Shown: positions 45,039 through 53,524, counted from the first letter of the stretch. The stretch: DNA of 64,000 nucleotides from Mesorhizobium huakuii (GCF_014189455.1 NZ_CP050296.1:6940001-7004000); one strand, 5' to 3'. Notes: generated by a model not told the origin, from the letters alone. Translations and numbers: made by a program.

Positions 45039-45902
45039 TTACTGCGCGCCGCGCGCGACGCGCTCGATCTCCTCGCGCACCAGCCTTTCGACCAGCGTCG
45101 GCAGATTGTTGTCCAGCCAGTCCTGCAGCATCGGCCGCAGCATCTCCTCGGCCATTTCGTCGAATGTCTTCTTGCTGCGGCTGGCAAAGGCATCGGACAG
45201 CTCGCCGAATGCGGCTGCGACCTGACGGCCCGTATGTTCGGAAAGGATTGCGGCGCGGACCGCGGGCGCTTCATTTGCCGCCGCACGTGCCTGGGCGGTG
45301 CCTGCCGGAGCGCCGCTTGAAGAAGGCCGCTCGAACGCAGCCTCCACCACCGGTTCGCTCACCGCCGCCTCGGGCTGGGCGACCAGCTTGCGGATGCTCC
45401 TGTCCGGTATCGCTTTCGCTTGCTCTCCGACCGCCGCGATCTCGCGGCGCCAATCGGCAACGATGGCATCGCTTGTCGCGCTGGCTACCGGGGCGTCAGC
45501 CTCTGGGACCCCAGCCTTTGGGACCATTGGCGCATCGGTCCTGACGACAGGCACCGGCTCGGCGGCGATCCTGGCGCTGACCTCGGCAAGCGTCATCGCC
45601 GGCTTGACAGGCACAGGATCGGCGCGCGTCTGCGCTTCCATGCGCGCGGGCTCGGGCGAAGGCGCCTGGACTTCCGCGAGCGCGACGGGCTTCCTGACTT
45701 CAGGGGCGGCATGCAGTTCGGCACGAAACGCATCGACGTCGGCGGCCGGCGCCTCGCTTGGCGACGGCTCCAGATCCTGCCGCAACTCTTCGGCCTCGCC
45801 CGGCTGCTTGCGACCGTTGTCGCTGTCCTCGATGATCCTCCTGATGGAAGCCAGTATCTCTTCCATGGAAGGTTCGCGCTGTGCGCTGCTTGCCGTGGCC
45901 AT
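45039..45902 (-). CDS. popZ: PopZ-like polar organising protein (DUF2497)
   Basis: A 287-aa protein from MATASSAQREPSMEEILASI. The short N-terminal helix EPSMEEILASIRRIIEDSD is diagnostic, the middle is an acidic, Pro/Ala-rich disordered linker, and the C-terminal oligomerisation helices (KKTFDEMAEEMLRPMLQDWL, DNNLPTLVERLVREEIERVA) match DUF2497/PopZ. PopZ forms the polar matrix that anchors chromosome origins and regulators in Alphaproteobacteria. I prefer ATG 45902 over a far upstream start. It lies downstream of tolC. Confidence 0.88.
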   Translation of the reverse strand: MATASSAQREPSMEEILASIRRIIEDSDNGRKQPGEAEELRQDLEPSPSEAPAADVDAFRAELHAAPEVRKPVALAEVQAPSPEPARMEAQTRADPVPVKPAMTLAEVSARIAAEPVPVVRTDAPMVPKAGVPEADAPVASATSDAIVADWRREIAAVGEQAKAIPDRSIRKLVAQPEAAVSEPVVEAAFERPSSSGAPAGTAQARAAANEAPAVRAAILSEHTGRQVAAAFGELSDAFASRSKKTFDEMAEEMLRPMLQDWLDNNLPTLVERLVREEIERVARGAQ

Positions 45903-46104
45903 CGTCACATCCGCCGCCCTTGTGACCCCTGTGGGTTTCCGCTCCGACACAAGCCGGATTCGAATCATGGCGACAGCGTAACCGACGGATCGCCGCACGA
46001 GAATCCCCAATCTGGGGACATGTGGGATTTCAACAGATTAGAGCAGGAAATCGAAGCAGGACCATTTTCAAGAAGGGTCCCGCTTCACAAGTCGCTGTCA
46101 GCGC

Positions 46105-47496
46105 CTAGCGGCCATCCGGCGTACGCACGCCGATCCACTTGTCCTTGACGGCGTTGTAGTGCTCTTCGGGCTTGTATTTGGTCACCGCCAAGCCAAGCCG
46201 GTCGACCGACAGGCGACCCATCGCCGACAGTATGGCATAGCTCGCCACGACCACATCGTGTTCGGAATTGGCCTGGTTGATCTTGGCTGTGATGACGGTG
46301 GCCTGCGCGTTGAGCACGTCGAGCGTTGTGCGCTGGCCGACATTGCGCTCTTCGATGACGCCGTTCAGCGCCAGTTGCGCGGCGTCGACCACCTGCTTGT
46401 TGGCCGAGACGCTCTGCTGCGCGGCTGTGTATTGCGACCATGCGGTGGCAACGGCCTGGCGCACCTGATCACGGCTGACATCGACCTGGATGCGGGCCTC
46501 GCCCAGCGATTCCTTGTTCTGGCGCACGACCGCCGAGGTCCGGCCGGCCGAATAGATCGGAATGGTCAATGTCGCGCCGATATTGGCCGAGGTCGAATTG
46601 CCGTTCGTTCCGATGTTCGGATTACGATTGAGATAGTCATCCGAGATGCCGGCAGAGGCGGTAAGCTGCGGCAACAGGGCGCCTTCCGCCGACTTCACCG
46701 AAAACGCGGCCGCGTCGACCAGATGTTGGGTGGAGAGAATGGCCGGATGTTCGGCCGAACCAATGGCAATCGCCGAAGCGAGGCTCGACGGCAACAGCTT
46801 CGCCAATGGCGCAGCCGGCTTGAGCTTGCCCGGCTCGTCGCCGACGATCTGGTGATAGAGCGCGGCGCTGGCCAATGCCTGCGCGCGGGCGGCGCTGAGA
46901 GAAGCTACGGCCGAGGCGCGCGACGCATCGGCCTGCGCAACGTCGGTGCGCGTGCCCTCGCCAACCTCGAAACGCGAGCGCGCGGCGCGCGCCTGCTCGG
47001 TCAGGAACTGCAGGTTCTGTTCGGTCAGTACGGCGATCTGCCGATCGCGGATCACGTCCATATAGGCGCTGGCCGCATTGAACAGCGTGTTCTCCTCGGT
47101 GTTACGCAGGCTCTCCACCGACGCCTTCACCTGGGCTTCCGCGGCCGCCACATTGTTCCTGGTCTGAAAACCGTCGAACAGGGTCTGGTTGATGACGATG
47201 CCGACGCTGGCCGACCCCGTTTTGCTGTTGGCGCCGCTGACGCGCGTGTTCACATAATTCGCGTCGGCAGTTCCGTTGATGGTCGGGCGCCAGCCGGACT
47301 TGGCAATGGCCACGCCTTCGTCGGTGACGCGCACACCGGCGCGGGACGAATTCAGCGTGGAATTGTACTGATAGGCCTTGGCGAGCGCGCCGGTGATGGT
47401 CTCCGCCGAGGCGGTCAGGGGCGACAGCGCGGTCGCGGAAACGAGAATGGCGGCAAAAAGAGTCTTGGATACAGACGGCACGGGTATATCCCTCAT
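46105..47496 (-). CDS. tolC: TolC-family outer membrane efflux/type I secretion channel
   Basis: A 463-aa protein with signal peptide (FAAILVSATALSPLTASA) and two OEP repeats. The motif ETITGALAKAYQYNSTLNSS marks the mature start; FEVGEGTRTDVAQADASRAS and NVGQRTTLDVLNAQATVITA are the equivalent helices of the two halves. It forms a trimeric exit duct for drug efflux pumps or type I secretion. It lies between a pcm-like gene and popZ, the conserved order pcm2-tolC-popZ-valS of Rhizobiales. Confidence 0.93.
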   Translation of the reverse strand: MRDIPVPSVSKTLFAAILVSATALSPLTASAETITGALAKAYQYNSTLNSSRAGVRVTDEGVAIAKSGWRPTINGTADANYVNTRVSGANSKTGSASVGIVINQTLFDGFQTRNNVAAAEAQVKASVESLRNTEENTLFNAASAYMDVIRDRQIAVLTEQNLQFLTEQARAARSRFEVGEGTRTDVAQADASRASAVASLSAARAQALASAALYHQIVGDEPGKLKPAAPLAKLLPSSLASAIAIGSAEHPAILSTQHLVDAAAFSVKSAEGALLPQLTASAGISDDYLNRNPNIGTNGNSTSANIGATLTIPIYSAGRTSAVVRQNKESLGEARIQVDVSRDQVRQAVATAWSQYTAAQQSVSANKQVVDAAQLALNGVIEERNVGQRTTLDVLNAQATVITAKINQANSEHDVVVASYAILSAMGRLSVDRLGLAVTKYKPEEHYNAVKDKWIGVRTPDGR

Positions 47497-47719
47497 TCGT
47501 TTTCCATGGGAACCGCGCCGCGCCAGCTTCTCGTTAAAGGAGCCGGAGTGGCGTGTCTTTATGTTCCCTGTCGCTCGGTCCCAAAGTGCCCCCAGTCTGA
47601 GATCAGCAACGATTGTTCAAGTCCAAGCGACCATGACAAAGCCTTTGCTGCAAGCACAAATCATTCAGAATTCAAAGGCATGCTCACGTTCGAAGCCGGG
47701 TAGTGGCTTAATTGCCGCA

Positions 47720-48331
47720 TTAAATGCCCGTCTCCCGGTTACAACCCCCCAGCCTTAAAAAAAGTCGCGCCACGCCGGAATTGCCCTGCCCTTCGACCGC
47801 GACGAGTCGGCCGCCTTCGGCGAGTTGATCGAGCAGCGGCGCCGGCACGTTCTCGACACTGCCGCCGATGAAGATGACGTCGTAGGGCGCCTTGGCCGCA
47901 TGACCTTGCGCCAGCGCCCCCTGGACCACGGTCACATTGCCGCAGCCAAGGCCGGAAAGGGTCGACGCGGCGGTTTGCGCTAGGGCCGAATCGCTTTCGA
48001 GCGCCACGACTGATCTCGCCAGCCGCGACAATACGGCCGAGGCATAGCCGCTGCCGCTCCCGACATCGAGAACCGAATCGGTTGGGTTGATCTCGGCCAG
48101 CTGCATCAGTTTGGCCAGTGGCGATGCTTCCATGAGATAACGCGCGCCACCGGCGCCGTCGGCAATGCGGATGTCCCCATCGATATAGGCGAGATCGCGC
48201 TGGCGGTCGCCGACGAAAACCTCGCGCGGCACGGAAAGCAAGGCTTCCAGAAGCGGAGCGCTGGTCACATCGGTGGTGCGAACCTGGCCATCGACCATCT
48301 TGACCCGAAGCTCGGAGAAATCAGCGCTCAT
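47720..48331 (-). CDS. Second protein-L-isoaspartate methyltransferase-family protein
   Basis: A 203-aa SAM-binding protein of the PCMT fold (FSELRVKMVDGQVRTTDVTS, SVLDVGSGSGYASAVLSRLA). It differs from the pcm at 18571 in lacking the N-terminal block and is the type always found upstream of tolC in Rhizobiales, so it may not be a repair enzyme. The stop lies about 220 bases before the tolC start. It runs away from tRNA-Cys. Confidence 0.88.
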   Translation of the reverse strand: MSADFSELRVKMVDGQVRTTDVTSAPLLEALLSVPREVFVGDRQRDLAYIDGDIRIADGAGGARYLMEASPLAKLMQLAEINPTDSVLDVGSGSGYASAVLSRLARSVVALESDSALAQTAASTLSGLGCGNVTVVQGALAQGHAAKAPYDVIFIGGSVENVPAPLLDQLAEGGRLVAVEGQGNSGVARLFLRLGGCNRETGI

Positions 48332-48422
48332 GTCCCAACCAATCTGCCTGCCGCGCCAGAACCGCGGCTCATTTCGACTGGAACTTCAGGCTCCGGCGCT
48401 TGCGCGCGGGAGCCTGGGGCAT

Positions 48423-48496
48423 TGGAGGCCTCGCCCGGAATCGAACCGGGGTGCAAGGATTTGCAGTCCTCTGCGTAACCACTCCGCCACGAGGCC
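48423..48496 (-). tRNA. tRNA-Cys (anticodon GCA)
   Basis: On the minus strand GGCCTCG at the 5' end pairs with CGAGGCC at the 3' end. The anticodon arm GAGGA-CTGCAAA-TCCTT gives GCA. The T-arm CCGGTTCGATTCCGG and an encoded CCA (TGG at 48423-48425) are present, with U73 as discriminator, the identity base of tRNA-Cys. 74 nt. Confidence 0.97.
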
Positions 48497-48720
48497 TCGT
48501 TGCTCCCGGCGTTCCACCCGGTTCCAATAGGTTGCGGCGAAAATGGCGTCAAGCGGCCACCACGCATTCCACGCGGTTTCCTCTGCAAGAATCCAACCCT
48601 CCACATCAAGCGTCGCAGCCATAATGGCCACAACACATATTAGCAGAGCGTTAAGTGTAGCAGGAGATCACGAGAAACTCCACGCCCCGGCAACCGTTGA
48701 TAAAGGTGGAGGAGTGCGCC

Positions 48721-48948
48721 ATGCGGCCACCAAGCCCGAACATCGGAACGAAGGCCTGGGACGGCTTGTCGCGACCGGGATGCGAGGGATTGTTGCGCTA
48801 TGCAATCGACTGCCTTGCAATAGACGGTGCAGCCAGACTTTCGCCGCGCGACCGTGCGCGCCTCGCCTCGGCTACCGCCGTTCTCAAGGAAATCCGCGAG
48901 GATCTGGAGAGACGTGCGGACCGAAAGGCCGATACGCAAAAATCCTAA
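48721..48948 (+). CDS. Hypothetical protein, 75 aa
   Basis: ATG at 48721 with GGAGG eight bases upstream. Sequence MRPPSPNIGTKAWDGLSRPG, then LLRYAIDCLAIDGAARLSPR and a helical, Arg/Glu-rich end (RARLASATAVLKEIREDLER). No signal or membrane segment. The ribosome-binding site and the amphipathic C-terminal helix support coding. No family is recognised. Confidence 0.5.
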   Translation: MRPPSPNIGTKAWDGLSRPGCEGLLRYAIDCLAIDGAARLSPRDRARLASATAVLKEIREDLERRADRKADTQKS

Positions 48949-48987
48949 ACCCGAACAAGGGTATAACGCCGCGGAAGGATGGCGTGG

Positions 48988-49275
48988 TCAAGGGCGCGGC
49001 TTGGTGCCCGCCGTTCCGTCCGGCCGTCGCCGCCGCTCCCACCAGACAACGAAGCGGCGCCGGTGGCGGCGCACCATGGCGAATTCATAGGAAAGCACCA
49101 GCAATCCGATCGGAACCATCCAGAAGCCGAGAATCGGCAGGAAGCCGAGAATGCCGCCGATAGTCAAAAGAATGCCGATGGTGATTCTGAGGCCGCGCGA
49201 TTGCGGCATGGCGAAATCGCGCCCGAAAATCGAGATCTTTCGTGCCGGTATCCGGTTTTCGTCTGCTGCCGTCAT
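48988..49275 (-). CDS. Small two-helix membrane protein
   Basis: A 95-aa protein from MTAADENRIPARKISIFGRD with two hydrophobic segments (GLRITIGILLTIGGILGFLP and FWMVPIGLLVLSYEFAMV) and a very basic C-terminus (RRHRRRFVVWWERRRRPDG). This resembles small PGPGW-type transmembrane proteins that are common near tRNA genes in rhizobia. The function is unknown. A TTG two codons upstream is an alternative start. Confidence 0.65.
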   Translation of the reverse strand: MTAADENRIPARKISIFGRDFAMPQSRGLRITIGILLTIGGILGFLPILGFWMVPIGLLVLSYEFAMVRRHRRRFVVWWERRRRPDGTAGTKPRP

Positions 49276-49509
49276 CGCCAATGGCTGCCTGTATGGTCGC
49301 TTGTCTCGTGACTCGAAAATGCCTGTTTACGAAAGCCGCGACCGCCATTTCGGTTCCGCGCCCATCGCCAAGACGGCTAATATGAGGACGGAGCCGACCG
49401 ATTGCGAGAAACGCCTGAGCGAAAAAGTCTCGGAAAAAAGCGAAATGCTTCTTTGCAAAGCCGAAAGGTGTTTGCTATAGGCTGCGCCACTTGCTCAAAG
49501 AGCCTCCGT

Positions 49510-49584
49510 TCCCCGGTAGCTCAGTGGTAGAGCAACCGGCTGTTAACCGGTTGGTCGCTGGTTCGAATCCGGCCCGGGGAGCCA
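49510..49584 (+). tRNA. tRNA-Asn (anticodon GUU), island attachment gene
   Basis: TCCCCGG pairs with CCGGGGA, the anticodon loop CTGTTAA gives GUU, the T-arm reads CTGGTTCGAATCCGG, and CCA is encoded (49582-49584). 75 nt. Its 3' part is repeated exactly at 58472-58520, so the gene is the integration site of the downstream island and remains whole. Confidence 0.97.
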
Positions 49585-49585
49585 A
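49537..49585 (+). repeat. Island attachment repeat, tRNA side (49 bp)
   Basis: Runs from the anticodon stem (CGGCTGTTAACCGGTTGG) through the T-arm to the CCA end plus one base. Identical to 58472-58520. Typical crossover region of tyrosine-recombinase islands. Confidence 0.9.
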
Positions 49586-49663
49586 ACATTTTCAATAGCT
49601 TAGCGAATCTGCGCTCCCCATCTCCATCGGAGGATGGCACGCAATAGGCACGCGGCGAACAGC

Positions 49664-50367
49664 TCACCAGCGGGAATATCCACCCTTGAGCATCACTATG
49701 TCCGGGTCTTCCTCGTCCTCTTCGGGCTCATATGAAGCCGGCGCTTCCAGCAAATCGATTCGCCTGAGGTCCGTCCCTCCCATGGGCGCGTCGAGTGAAA
49801 GCATTTTGAACGTGTCGTATTCTCGGTTGTACCCCCTGACGTAATCCTTCATGCGAATGCCGACATTCTCTAGCAGCAGATCACCCAATAGCACCGCTTC
49901 GAGCATCGCGTTGATGACATCATCGCGCATGAAGCGTGGGAGCGCTGCGCTGACTGCCCTGCTCACAACCCGAATGACATCCTCCGGATTGTGGCGAATG
50001 GCATTTATGGATCGTTCCCTGAGCTTGCGCCGCTCCTGCCACATTTCGACCTTGTCGCGGTTCTTCACCCAATATACGCGCTTGGTAGCCAGGATCTCGG
50101 CTTTATGTTCGACTGAATAGCTTGCTTGGTACGCCGCGATTTTTTCGCTGTTGGCCACGCGATAGGCTTTCCAGCCGGCTTTGACGCGGTCTGGATGCCT
50201 CAGTTTGAACAGCCGTCTATGTTCGGCCGCTTTCTCTGGATTCTCGGCACGCCGTTTCCGCTGTTTTTCCAGCGCAGCAGGAGAACGTCCCTTCGCTAGG
50301 AGTTCTTCCGGTGCTTGGCGTTGTAACGGCGCCTTGCCTCAATGACTTTAATTGGGTCGCGAGCCAT
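49664..50367 (-). pseudogene. Lys/Arg-rich phage-like protein, frameshifted
   Basis: The ATG at 50367 begins MARDPIKVIEARRRYNAKHR and hits a stop shortly after. Adding one G at about 50308 lets the reading continue in the next frame as EELLAKGRSPAALEKQRKRR, through repeats of the type NPEK, HPDR and NSEKIAAY, to the C-terminal domain (HNPEDVIRVVSRAVSAALPR, GIRMKDYVRGYNREYDTFKM) and an acidic end. The repeated basic N-terminal modules resemble those in front of phage HNH-type or regulatory proteins. From a GTG at 50158 a 164-aa product could still be made. Confidence 0.6.
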
Positions 50368-50457
50368 CAAGGATGATGGCACTCGCCTACGCGCGGCACA
50401 AGTTGAGCGGCTGAATTATGCCCGTTGATCCCGCTATTAGCCCCTACAAAGCGGAAA

Positions 50458-50482
50458 GCCCGCCACAGTGAGGCAGCGGGCC
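50458..50482 (-). terminator. Terminator after the Tyr/His-rich gene
   Basis: On the minus strand GGCCCGCTGCC-TCAC-TGTGGCGGGC then TTTCC. Nearly the same sequence as the hairpin at 50890-50917. Confidence 0.6.
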
Positions 50483-50504
50483 AAATGCGACAGGTCGTCG
50501 TATT

Positions 50505-50795
50505 TCAATAGTGGTAGTAGTGCCTATGGTGGTGATGCCTGTGGTGGCGGTAGTGCCGGTAATAGTGCCGGTGATGGTATCGATAGTACGGGCGATATTG
50601 CTCCGCATAGTACTGGTCACCATAGTAATCTCGGTTGTAATAGTGGCGATAGGGGGGCGGAAATCCTCCGAAGCCACCAAAAAAGTCACCGTTATAGCCC
50701 CCGAAGGGCGAAAAGAGAAATTGCGCTTGCGTCGGTTCGACTACAACGGCCGTGCCAGCAATCGCGAGCACGGACGCGAGTATCAGCTTCCTCAC
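50505..50795 (-). CDS. Exported Tyr/His-rich protein, 96 aa
   Basis: The GTG at 50795 lies five bases after GGAGG and is the best start. The signal peptide is MRKLILASVLAIAGTAVVVE, probably cleaved after TQA. The mature protein has a short Gly/Phe/Pro stretch (FGGYNGDFFGGFGGFPPPYR) and then about 50 residues almost wholly Tyr, His and Arg (YYRYHHRHYYRHYRHHRHHH). Such tails can bind metals or self-associate. It lies inside the tRNA-Asn island with its own terminator, so it is probably a stand-alone cargo gene. No family recognised. Confidence 0.65.
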   Translation of the reverse strand: MRKLILASVLAIAGTAVVVEPTQAQFLFSPFGGYNGDFFGGFGGFPPPYRHYYNRDYYGDQYYAEQYRPYYRYHHRHYYRHYRHHRHHHHRHYYHY

Positions 50796-50889
50796 GGTTA
50801 CCTCCATCGGTTCGATCGTGAACAACGCGAAGGCTGGCCGACTCGTTCCTCCCGCGACCGGGCTCTGGATCAGTTTCCGCAGTCGCATG

Positions 50890-50917
50890 AAAAAACCCGC
50901 CACCGTGAGGCAGCGGG
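50890..50917 (-). terminator. Terminator with T6 run
   Basis: Minus strand CCCGCTGCC-TCAC-GGTGGCGGG followed by TTTTTT. It would end a transcript from the gene pair at 50982-52009 before the Tyr/His-rich gene. Confidence 0.75.
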
Positions 50918-50981
50918 CCGATTGCCTTGCGAATCGTGTCTGTGCCGTTAATGCGCTCCCCGCCCGGCGTCAGAGCGTTGA

Positions 50982-51482
50982 TCAAGTTGACTTGGTCAAA
51001 GTCGTCCCATTCGATGAACGTCCTGCACGACGCCATGAACTCGGCTTTGCGCGTGGCTTCAGCGATGTTGACAGGCCGATGGGCGAACAGGGCTTGGCGC
51101 GTCTTGGTGACCGCCGCACTAGCGCGCCTGAAGGCCGCTGACTTGTGGTGTCTTCATCCGGCATCGCATCGTAGTCAGCCAGAGCCGCTGTGTGCGCAGC
51201 GATCAGGGCGCCGAGCTGACCAATACCGGGCGCACCACCCTCGCCCCGTTCGTTGTCCCAAGCCTCGTAATAGGCCTTCTTCAGTTTGTGGGTAATCGCC
51301 TCTGCCTGACAGGCGATGAAGAAAAGCCGGGCTGCTTCCGTGCTGGTGACGATGATGTTGTCATCGCCGGACTTGCAGAAATGCGTCTCGCGCATGTCCA
51401 TGAGAACGTCGACCATGTTGAACGCGACGCAGATCTGGCTTTCCAGGCCGGTGAAGGTCACCTTGTTTATTGCGTCAGCCAT
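50982..51482 (-). pseudogene. Hypothetical island protein, apparently frameshifted near the C-terminus
   Basis: The start ATG 51482 (MADAINKVTFTGLESQICVA) has GGGGAGG seven bases before it. The reading is convincing through NMVDVLMDMRETHFCKSGDD and ACQAEAITHKLKKAYYEAWD to AALADYDAMPDED. Beyond about 51145 the coding look passes to another frame (SAAFRRASAAVTKTRQALFA, then FMASCRTFIEWDDFDQVNLI), so one base is probably gained or lost. Cytoplasmic, with no known domain. The start lies at the stop of the 174-aa gene, so the two form a unit. Confidence 0.5.
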
Positions 51483-51484
51483 GG

Positions 51485-52009
51485 TCATGCCTCCCCTGCC
51501 ATGCGAACGACCGATGCACCAAGCGCCGGCCCCCACGCCGCCGCCTGTGGCGTCAATAACCGTTGCCGGTCTTGGACGAGGCCCCACGCCGCCAACGCCG
51601 GGGCCTTGATCATCACGCCGGCCATGGTCGCTTCCGTCTGCGCCATTATGCCGTCGATTGCGTCGATGAGAGCCTTTGCCGCCGCTTCCTTGCCAAAGCG
51701 GCAGGCGTTGGAGGCAATACTGTGAACCGTTTCGAAGCTGGGCAGGATGCACGAGTCAGCAGCGTGGACAAAATGCGCGTAGCCCTCGAATCGGCTGGCG
51801 TCGAGTTCATTCCCGAAAATGGCGGCGGCGCTGGGGTGAGGCTTAGAAGGCTTAGGCTCAGGAGATGGCACCTTCGGGTGTGTGCAATCAGGGTTTCCAG
51901 CACACGGAGAGGGCCGATCGCCCAAACCGCCATAACGTTCCACGAGTTTTGCGAATCCGTAAGCGAAGGCGAAAATAAGTGCCAGGACAACCGCCATTCG
52001 AACGGCCAT
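51485..52009 (-). CDS. Hypothetical membrane-anchored protein, 174 aa
   Basis: The N-terminal helix MAVRMAVVLALIFAFAYGFA is followed by a Cys/Pro-rich segment (DRPSPCAGNPDCTHPKVPSP) reminiscent of phage spanin-like lipoproteins, then a helical C-terminus (KALIDAIDGIMAQTEATMAG). It is linked to the next gene by overlapping stop and ribosome-binding site. Residues of about 52-107 are encoded opposite a plus-strand reading with clear XRE-regulator homology, so that middle part may not be a natural protein segment. Coding status is moderate. Confidence 0.45.
   Translation of the reverse strand: MAVRMAVVLALIFAFAYGFAKLVERYGGLGDRPSPCAGNPDCTHPKVPSPEPKPSKPHPSAAAIFGNELDASRFEGYAHFVHAADSCILPSFETVHSIASNACRFGKEAAAKALIDAIDGIMAQTEATMAGVMIKAPALAAWGLVQDRQRLLTPQAAAWGPALGASVVRMAGEA
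51689..51850 (+). pseudogene. Remnant of an XRE-family HTH regulator
   Basis: The plus strand reads LAKAAGVGGNTVNRFEAGQD and then VDKMRVALESAGVEFIPENG and GGAGVRLRR. This is the second half of the common small XRE regulators whose C-terminus is AGVEFIPENGGGPGVRL. The first helices are missing and no start codon with a ribosome-binding site precedes it. It lies antisense to the 174-aa reading. Confidence 0.7.
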
Positions 52010-52186
52010 GGGGGATTGTAGCAGGATCCCGCGTCCTTAGATGCTTGGAAACAACAAGACGTAGGCGGGTTTCGGAGTTATATCGATTTACGCAATCCTC
52101 AGTTGCTAGACTCGCGCGACACCCCGGCAGTTAATTTTACCTCAGGCGGAGAGGGAAAAGGTCGCGAACTGGGAGGAATTCAATCT

Positions 52187-52390
52187 ATGGATTACGATTT
52201 CGACGCCGGCAATCAACCAGAAAATCAGCCTTACGAAGTCGCCTCATTCGCCAGAAAGCATGGTTTGACAATACCAGCCGCGGACGCAGTCCTTTTCGCA
52301 AAGGGGCCATCACGGGAGGCATGCGATGCCGCCGCATTGGCCTTCCTCTGCGCTATCGCCGCACAGGCCAAGAAACAGTCGGCGCGCTAG
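52187..52390 (+). CDS. Small protein, possibly DUF3606-like, 67 aa
   Basis: ATG 52187 follows GGGAGG by nine bases. The sequence MDYDFDAGNQPENQPYEVAS, then FARKHGLTIPAADAVLFAKG and PSREACDAAALAFLCAIAAQ, has the helix-turn-helix-like spacing of DUF3606 proteins (tyrosine-valine pair, then GLT..AADAVL..GPSR). These are small proteins frequent on rhizobial islands. The match is by eye and partial. Confidence 0.5.
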   Translation: MDYDFDAGNQPENQPYEVASFARKHGLTIPAADAVLFAKGPSREACDAAALAFLCAIAAQAKKQSAR

Positions 52391-52512
52391 CCTTTCCGCA
52401 ACGTACGCAAGGCCCGCTGACTGCTGGCCCAGTCCTTGGTGGTGAGGATGGTGCGCCAATGCGGTTTCTCGAACACGCTTACGACGTAGGTTGTGGCCGG
52501 CTTGTCGGTCAT
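52387..52512 (-). CDS. Short hypothetical protein, 41 aa
   Basis: MTDKPATTYVVSVFEKPHWR, then TILTTKDWASSQRALRTLRK. Alternating hydrophobic/polar pattern compatible with a small beta-alpha protein. It ends convergently, overlapping the stop of the 67-aa gene by four bases. No clear ribosome-binding site. Confidence 0.35.
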   Translation of the reverse strand: MTDKPATTYVVSVFEKPHWRTILTTKDWASSQRALRTLRKG

Positions 52513-52733
52513 CTGCTGGCCTTTGCCTTTGGTTCCTTCATTCGCATGCTTCTTATATATTAGCATTGGCACATATATTCGCCAGCCGGCGCCCGCCCCT
52601 CGAAGCCTCGCCGGTTAGGCCCGGTGCGCTACTGCCCAACAAGTGCGCGCCGGGCCGCTGCAATCGCGCGTCCCTGTTGCCTTCATCACAATGAACGGCG
52701 ACACGCGTGACCCTCCGTGGAACATCTTCTCGC

Positions 52734-52910
52734 ATGGAAAGAGCAGTAGGCCTTTACCGATGCCCAGGAAGTCCGCCCTTTGCCTGCATCCTGGAGAGCG
52801 GCAAATGCAGCTATATCGGCCAGGACGCCTACCGTTCCGGCAACCACAAGCCGGACTTTGACGCATTGCCGTGGGAAGCCGAATACAGGGCCACAAAACA
52901 AAAGGCCTAA
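52734..52910 (+). CDS. Short hypothetical protein, 58 aa
   Basis: MERAVGLYRCPGSPPFACIL, then ESGKCSYIGQDAYRSGNHKP and DFDALPWEAEYRATKQKA. Three Cys and a composition unlike random shadow frames make coding possible. An ATG nine codons upstream is an alternative. No ribosome-binding site of note. Confidence 0.35.
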   Translation: MERAVGLYRCPGSPPFACILESGKCSYIGQDAYRSGNHKPDFDALPWEAEYRATKQKA

Positions 52911-53177
52911 GAGAAAACCCGCCGGGCGACCCCAACCACCTCAAGCCCGGCGAGCCTACTACCTGATCAGGTACGCGATCAGGGCCGGGATTAGCCGGCA
53001 CCTTCTCCTAAGCAAGAGCGATGCCAGCACCCTAGTCCCTGAAATGGGACAGGAGGCAAAATGACCCACCCCTCCATTCACTGCAGGATCTAGCGATTCT
53101 TGGGCTTGATCTCCTCGATCTTTGGCGCCCTCGCCGACCCCGTAGACTGACACCCCGACTAGGCGCATAGTTCCCTC

Positions 53178-53357
53178 ATGTCGCTGCCTCAACGCACCGA
53201 TCTAGCGAACGACAATGGCAAACCTGAAGACCATCTGGCGGCGGCTACTGCTGCCCTTCACGCCGCTGTCAAGGGGCTAGACGCGTCCTTTGAATTGCTG
53301 GCCAGCAAAATCAAGCGCCTGGAGAAAGGAGCGTCGCAGCTGTGGCCTACACGGTGA
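53178..53357 (+). CDS. Short hypothetical protein, 59 aa
   Basis: MSLPQRTDLANDNGKPEDHL, AAATAALHAAVKGLDASFEL and LASKIKRLEKGASQLW form one long amphipathic helix after a charged N-terminus. The stop overlaps the start of the next gene by 16 bases and carries its ribosome-binding site, which argues that both are real. Confidence 0.5.
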   Translation: MSLPQRTDLANDNGKPEDHLAAATAALHAAVKGLDASFELLASKIKRLEKGASQLWPTR

Positions 53358-53524
53358 TCTGGTACGGGAAAAAGGGCATCGTGGAGAAGACGCCCTTCGA
53401 TACCGAGAAAGCGGCACGGGACCACGCGCTATTGACCTTTCCAGATCGAAAGTCCGGTATCGTGGCGGTGGAAGTTCGCAAAGACGATGGCACGGTTGTA
53501 GTCAGTCGAGCTGGAGGCAGTTAA
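53342..53524 (+). CDS. Small hypothetical protein, 60 aa
   Basis: GTG start at 53342 with AAAGGAG about ten bases upstream. MAYTVIWYGKKGIVEKTPFD, TEKAARDHALLTFPDRKSGI and VAVEVRKDDGTVVVSRAGGS give a beta-alpha-beta pattern seen in small rhizobial island proteins. Coupled to the 59-aa gene. Cytoplasmic, function unknown. Confidence 0.55.
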   Translation: MAYTVIWYGKKGIVEKTPFDTEKAARDHALLTFPDRKSGIVAVEVRKDDGTVVVSRAGGS

